Source of the DNA: Protula sp. h YS-2021
Taxonomy: Eukaryota > Annelida > Polychaeta > Sabellida > Serpulidae
Length of the DNA: 64,000 nt
Assembly: GCA_949752745.1 (NCBI GenBank)
Contig: OX457026.1
Coordinates: 23,997,308 to 24,061,307, forward strand
Direction: 5' to 3'
In this document: piece by piece, positions 58,912 through 64,000 of the stretch
Layout of the letters: every line of letters starts with the position of its first letter
Numbering within the stretch: the first letter of the stretch is position 1
The notes under the pieces: model-generated
The model's database searches: none
The model's input: only the letters and a program-made list of their open reading frames with translations
Told to the model about the DNA's origin: nothing
Translations under genes and position numbers: made by a program

Positions 58912-60276
58912 CGTCTGCTCGGGACCTCAGTACCAACAGTGGTAATGAGGTCCCGAAGAGGCACTGAGGACCCGGTGGCACTGAGGAACAGAATTTGTTT
59001 TTGCTTCAGATTAGATTGTTTTAAGCTGAAAGACCAAACATCAATGCTTACTTTGAGAAAAAAATTAAAGTGGTGGTACTGAGGACCTGCTGGTGGCACT
59101 GAGGACCAGGTGGTGGTACTGAGGCCCCTAACTTGAAATTGCATTTTAAACGTTCGATTACGTTATTTGCAACGAGAGTAAGTCATCAGAACACTGCGGG
59201 CACTCATATTTTTCAAGAAAAAATGCAAGTGGTGTCACTGAAGCCCCCCCCCCTCCCCCGGGGTGGGGGTTGGGGGTCTGTTTATGTGAGGACATCATTA
59301 AAATAGAACTATATGAATTATTATAACAATATAAATATGTTTTATTTGGGGGCCAAAACGGCTAATTGTGACGAGTATTTTGTGAAAGTATACTCAAAAA
59401 GTAGAAAAGTGCCTCCTGTATCCCGCGTATATTTGAATGTGTATAGCAATGACGATAAAAATTAGGTTAAGCGTACAGAATAGTTAGAATCTACACGTTT
59501 CTAAACGCAATGAAGTTGTGCGACGAAATGATGCTGTGAGTCCACTGTCCCCTCAAAAAGTAATATAGGCTCAGCTGATTAACACTTGACAAGCCTTTGG
59601 CTTGCAAGAGTTAAATGAATTTGTGCGAGCAAAATTCGTCCTTTTTTTTTTTCTTCTTGACACTTTTTCCGAGTTTTTGTGTCTTCTTCTCCTCTGACAC
59701 TATAGGCCCTACGACCATGAAACTTGGGACTTATGAAGAGCTTGATCTGAACATGTGCATGTCACTTTTTATTTTCGTCTTTGATTTCGTTTTCTTTGTT
59801 AAAACGCCATGTGAAAAGAGTGTATTTTTTGCAAGTCAATGCGTAGCATTTAACCCAAATCACACACAGTTGCACAGTAAGCTTTGTGCGAGCTCTCACT
59901 GCGTAAATAGCTAACACGGCGTATGCTAGATCAGTCAATAACACCTTAAGTCAACAGAAACCAAACACTACTCGACTTATAAGACATATTCAAGCTGTGT
60001 TGTTTGCAATAGTTTATTCAAGAAATAACCCATTGAAGGAAGTATTTTTGCGTTTTAATTTTTGTCAAGTGTTTAACATTTCGCTAGCGAAGTGAGGTTC
60101 TAGTTATCTTTGATCTTGCGGCGACAACATAACTTGCAGTGATTTTAAGACACAATTAAAGATGGGGGAAGGGGCAGGGAGTTCATATGAAAAATTTGTC
60201 GAGTCCTCAGTGCCACCGGGTCCTCAGTGCCACTTCGGGACTTCAGTGGCACTAGTACTGAGGTCCTGAGCAGACG
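58912..60276. mobile_element. Inverted-repeat element of about 1.4 kb, non-coding
   Basis: 58912-58988 and the reverse complement of 60203-60276 share CGTCTGCTC, GGACCTCAGTAC, GTCCCGAAG and GGCACTGAGGACCCGGTGGC. Further GGTGGTACTGAGGACC copies lie at 59070-59130. No ORF of interest and no clear target duplication. The dispersed repeat at 59577-60107 lies inside it. Confidence 0.5.
59577..60107. repeat. Dispersed repeat, copy 1
   Basis: It starts ATTAACACTTGACAAGCC and ends CATTTCGCTAGCGAA-GAGGTTCTAG, and matches 63127-63532 over most of its length. The second copy lacks about 100 bp near the end. Confidence 0.75.
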
Positions 60277-61559
60277 ACAACCTTTGCCGGTGGCAACAGA
60301 CCATATAGGGCGAAATGCAGTACAACGAGAACCAATTTCTCAAAGCAAAAGATTAATCATTTGACTAGAAAATAATATTTTAAAAATCACTTTCTTCCTT
60401 CGAGTAGAATTTTATAACTTTTCAGTGTGATTTTGGTCTGATTTTAATCTACAGACAAGGCCATGTTTTGTTCATATCCGAAAGCTTTCTAAGCTACGTT
60501 TTCGCCAGTTCGAGCCCTGTCAAGAAAAACATAGCATTGCAACTAACTCTATTTAACGGCATCCCTCTCCCTCACCAATGCGTAACTGAAATTGATAATT
60601 TGTATAACGCTCAGTGTATTTAAAATGACTAGGTAAGATTTTGCATCCAAACGTCATTCTTTTAAAACCAACACAAACATTTCTGCACGCTCAACGTTGT
60701 AGTATATGCAAATAAAGCACACATCATTTATGTAATGCACAGTGTGGCTATTAGCACATGGGAGAGGTTTGTATGCAAATGTTGTTGCAAACATTACGCG
60801 TTGGTTTTAGAGTTAAAATACGTCTTATAAGCATTTCCGCTTACCGAATCATGCGAATTCAATTAACTATGGGAATCGAAAATCAACAATTGTAAATATT
60901 TAACTGTGACGTATTAGTATAGTATTATAGATTTCAACCATGCCACTGCTGTATAACTGCATTAATTTTTATTCAGTACACTTCACTATGATAAAATGAC
61001 ATTCTATTTGCAGCAACAACACTACCTCAAAAATGTATTTAAAATCATTAATATTAACATTTTTATAACATATTTACATTAAATATAAAATAACTGATAT
61101 ATATCTATACATATTCTTAATATTGCAAATTTTCTGTCAAAGCGTTGTACAAGCTTATTGCTTTTCCTTGCTCCCTTTTCTGAAAATTTTCATTTAATTG
61201 TAATCTTTGTATTTAATCATTCTGTTTGATGGTTTGTATCATGATATGCAGAAAATAAATTTGAACTGAATTGAAAAAAAAAACCCCGCCAGATATAGAA
61301 GGCATTCTATCTCTTACAGGCTATCAATAGCACTCGGCAAATTTTGCTACTCCTCTTTTCATGCTGGCCCTAGGACCGCAAAATTTTGCACATATGTAGC
61401 ATTTGATTTGAAGTTGTGCACCTTTCTTTTTGTTATCGCCTTTTTTTTATTTTCATGATCAAAATGCGAAGCAAAAGCAGAATTTATTTATTACATAGTT
61501 GTTTTTATTATTCCCAAGTTTTAATTTCGCTGTCTGTAGCGAACTCAGTCTTGTTCTAT

Positions 61560-61653
<94 letters not shown>

Positions 61654-63126
61654 GGATTAAATTGTAAGGATGTTGACAAGAAACCAGGAGTTAAAACTTG
61701 CACAGGATGTTATTTATTTGCCCTTATTTGATATTTTTTGCACTTAACAAACATTTTACAATGTATCACAATACATACACTTTATAATATATTTCAAAAG
61801 GTCTTATTTAAGAACATAGGCTGTTCATTTCATTCTATACTTTAAATATTTATTTCATGAAATTACAGATTTGTAAATATGTTGTGTCAGTTAAAATGAA
61901 TTAATGTCCTTAAGAGACAATATAGCTTGTATTAGTTCAGCGCCGTTGCGAAGGCATTGCTAATATTTAACGAAATTCTGTCGGCACCCACAAACAAAAC
62001 ACTCAGAGCTTCAGAGATAGGAAACATTTGTAGGCATTTCCTTTATATATTGTGATTTATAAAATGATCAGGGTAATTTTTAAATTAAAAACAGGTTGTA
62101 CATTGATAAATGGGCAGCCCATTTATAAATGGACAGCCTGTTTTCAATTTACTTTACATTGACAATGTTTTAATTGGTCAGAATAGTTTTTAAGTTTATT
62201 GACGCGTTTATCACAATTTTTCACTGTTGTGAAAGTGCTTTTCCTTTTTATTGAAAAATGCTCGAAATAATTTTTTCAGATTTATTGGATAAATCACTTG
62301 AAGCTATCCTGTTTCTACACAAAAAGAAAGAAATAAATAAAAGAAAAGCAAACAACACTTGTTTCGACAAGTCACTCTCTGAAAGACACTCTTTGAAACT
62401 GCTTGTCACAAGTTCAGTATTGAAATTAAAAACTTTTTATTCATTTATGTTGTACTTAAAATGTGAAAAGTGATAAGCGTTAAGATTGATGCAACACATA
62501 CTACTTGGGGCAGAATAATTTCAGTTAGACACATCATCAGTTTAAGCACAGCGTATCTGTGCGACCCGCAGTTAAATGTTACCTTTTTTGTAATTGCAAT
62601 TACATTACATGAGGTTGAATTTATTGCAGTTTTACGATGTATGCAGGCATTAAATATCGGGTAGCTTTCAATCGAGCTCAGCTGCTCATTTGTTTGTTGT
62701 TTGCAGTTGGTGTAACACACTAATCCATCAATAACGGGAGAAGCTGCATGAAACGTTCTCAGTAGAATAACATGACAAGATATCTGTACAAGATATCTGT
62801 AAACATTACTGAGCACATTAAATATATGTAAAACGAGAACCTATCTCGCAAATTATTAGCGAAATGAACACTTGGCAATTAAAATGAACATAAAGTGAAA
62901 AGAAAGGAAAAATACCGTGTCTTTGCGTATTTATTTAATCTTGAAAACAACCCTTAATAATGAAAAAATATTGATAGTTTTTAGCAATGCCCCAAAGCCT
63001 CTGCAGTGCTTACAGCAAGAGGCCTTCTGTGTTATGTAACTGCAACAGCGCACATTAAGCTTTTGCTTTGTGCTTAGTGTTTACTATGCAGGCAGTAAAG
63101 GCAGCAAAAAACTCTCTTTGCGTATT
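60277..63126. other. Intergenic DNA, no gene seen
   Basis: AT-rich. It contains the (CT)n tract at 61564-61651 and an imperfect hairpin at 62090-62150 (AAAACAGG-TGT-CATT-ATAAATGGGC and its complement). The last 460 bp of the window (63533-64000) likewise show no gene. Confidence 0.35.
61564..61651. repeat. (CT)n microsatellite
   Basis: An uninterrupted TCTC run of about 88 bp. Confidence 0.98.
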
Positions 63127-63532
63127 AATTAACACTTGACAAGCCTTTGGCTTGCAAGGGTTATATGAATTTGTGCGGGCAGCCGTTTTTTTTTCTTCTT
63201 GACAGTTTTCCGATTTTTTGTGTCTTCTTCTTCTCTGACACTATGGGCCCATGAAGAGCTTGACCTGAACATCTGCATGTCGCTTTTTATTTTCGTCTTC
63301 GATTTCGTTTTCTCTGTGTTAACACGCCATGTGAAAAGAGTGTATATTTTGCAAGTGAAAGCGTAGCATTCAACCCACATCACAGAACACACATTTGCGT
63401 AGTGAGCTTTGTGCGCGCTCTCACTGTGCAAATAGACAGCACGGCGTATGCCTGATCAGTCAATAAAACCTTAAGTCAACAAAAACCAAACACTACAAAC
63501 ATTTCGCTAGCGAAAAGAGGTTCTAGTTTGAC
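63127..63532. repeat. Dispersed repeat, copy 2
   Basis: Same ends and internal order as 59577-60107, with clear divergence. A 37-bp sequence (CTTAATAATGAAAAAATATT core) occurs both just after it (63533-63569) and at 62941-62977. Confidence 0.75.
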
Positions 63533-64000
63533 CTTGAAAACAAGCTTAATAATGAAAAAATATTGATAGAACTCGTTTAGATCAAGTTCTATATTATTCC
63601 CAAGTTTGGTGCCAATCGGAACAGTAGTTTCTGACAAGTTGTGATGACAAAATCACGGGCTAAATCACGGGCGACTGTAAAGGAAAAAACGCGAAAATCA
63701 CCCTGCCTTAATACCAAAGCATACATAAGTCTTCGCAAGACTTCGACTTGCCAAATGTTAATAAAATGTAGGAAAATGACTTTGTAATAGGTACCGAAAG
63801 ATTTTCCCAACACTGCTTTTTAAAACTATTCTGACTAATTTAGAAACTGTCCGTAATTAAAAGCGGTTTGTCAGTTTTTAAACTGGCAGACCATTTTTAA
63901 TCTTAAAATGTGTTCTGACCATTTTATAAATTGATCAACTGAGAATTAAAAACTCGGCTTCAACATAAACGCTACGTCTACGCTCGATACTTTGTTTTCT

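Noticed and set aside
1..64000. CRISPR arrays, bacterial operons or phage genes
   Set aside because: No direct-repeat/spacer pattern of that type; gene structure is clearly eukaryotic with introns.

Overview
This is animal nuclear DNA, probably from a mollusc or another lophotrochozoan. The genes are split by GT-AG introns and spread over a low-GC, repeat-rich background. The mobile elements include a Ngaro-type DIRS element, a Nimb/I-type LINE and a Polinton-like foldback. The organism call is inference; no species-level marker was seen.

Layout. 1-3651: 3' part of a Ngaro-type tyrosine-recombinase retrotransposon (gag tail, RT-RNase H, tyrosine recombinase, split direct repeats). 3731-4009: hairpin MITE. 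4049-4115: last coding exon of an RCC1-like gene (+), so both elements appear to sit in its last intron. 8595-13497: seven coding exons of a leucine-rich-repeat protein (-) of 310 residues ending in a CaaX box. 11.8-12.0 kb and 16.0-16.1 kb: tRNA-like and 5S-like sequences. 17.9-21.8 kb: decayed Nimb/I-type LINE (-). 25676-39817: a complete Atos homolog (FAM214/ATOSA-B family, +) of 11 coding exons and 874 residues. Two minisatellites in this gene are built from its own splice sites. 39.8-46.8 kb: 3' flank and simple repeats. 47.2-48.5 kb: decayed LINE RT (-). 50017-55727: a 5.7-kb foldback transposon. 55.7-64 kb: no gene seen; tandem and dispersed repeats.

The strongest novel object is the 50017-55727 element. 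It has a perfect 6-bp target duplication (CTCCTT), termini of the form AG...CT, and near-identical 2.26/2.32-kb inverted arms made of satellite blocks. Its single gene encodes a 245-residue zinc-finger/acidic protein. The gene's promoter uses the two motifs that fill the arms: the CRE palindrome TGACGTCA and an AACATGTT array that includes p53-type decamers GAACATGTTC. A 6-bp duplication with AG...CT ends is the known Polinton/Maverick signature, so this looks like a non-autonomous Polinton-class element.

Two further points stand out. The Ngaro gag and pol are in one frame, separated only by UAG-CAA-CCA, which fits the tobamovirus-type readthrough consensus, and pol has no ATG before its RT core. 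In Atos, a 70-bp unit carrying a 3' splice site and exon start is repeated ten times, and a 58-bp unit carrying an exon end and 5' splice site is repeated eight times.
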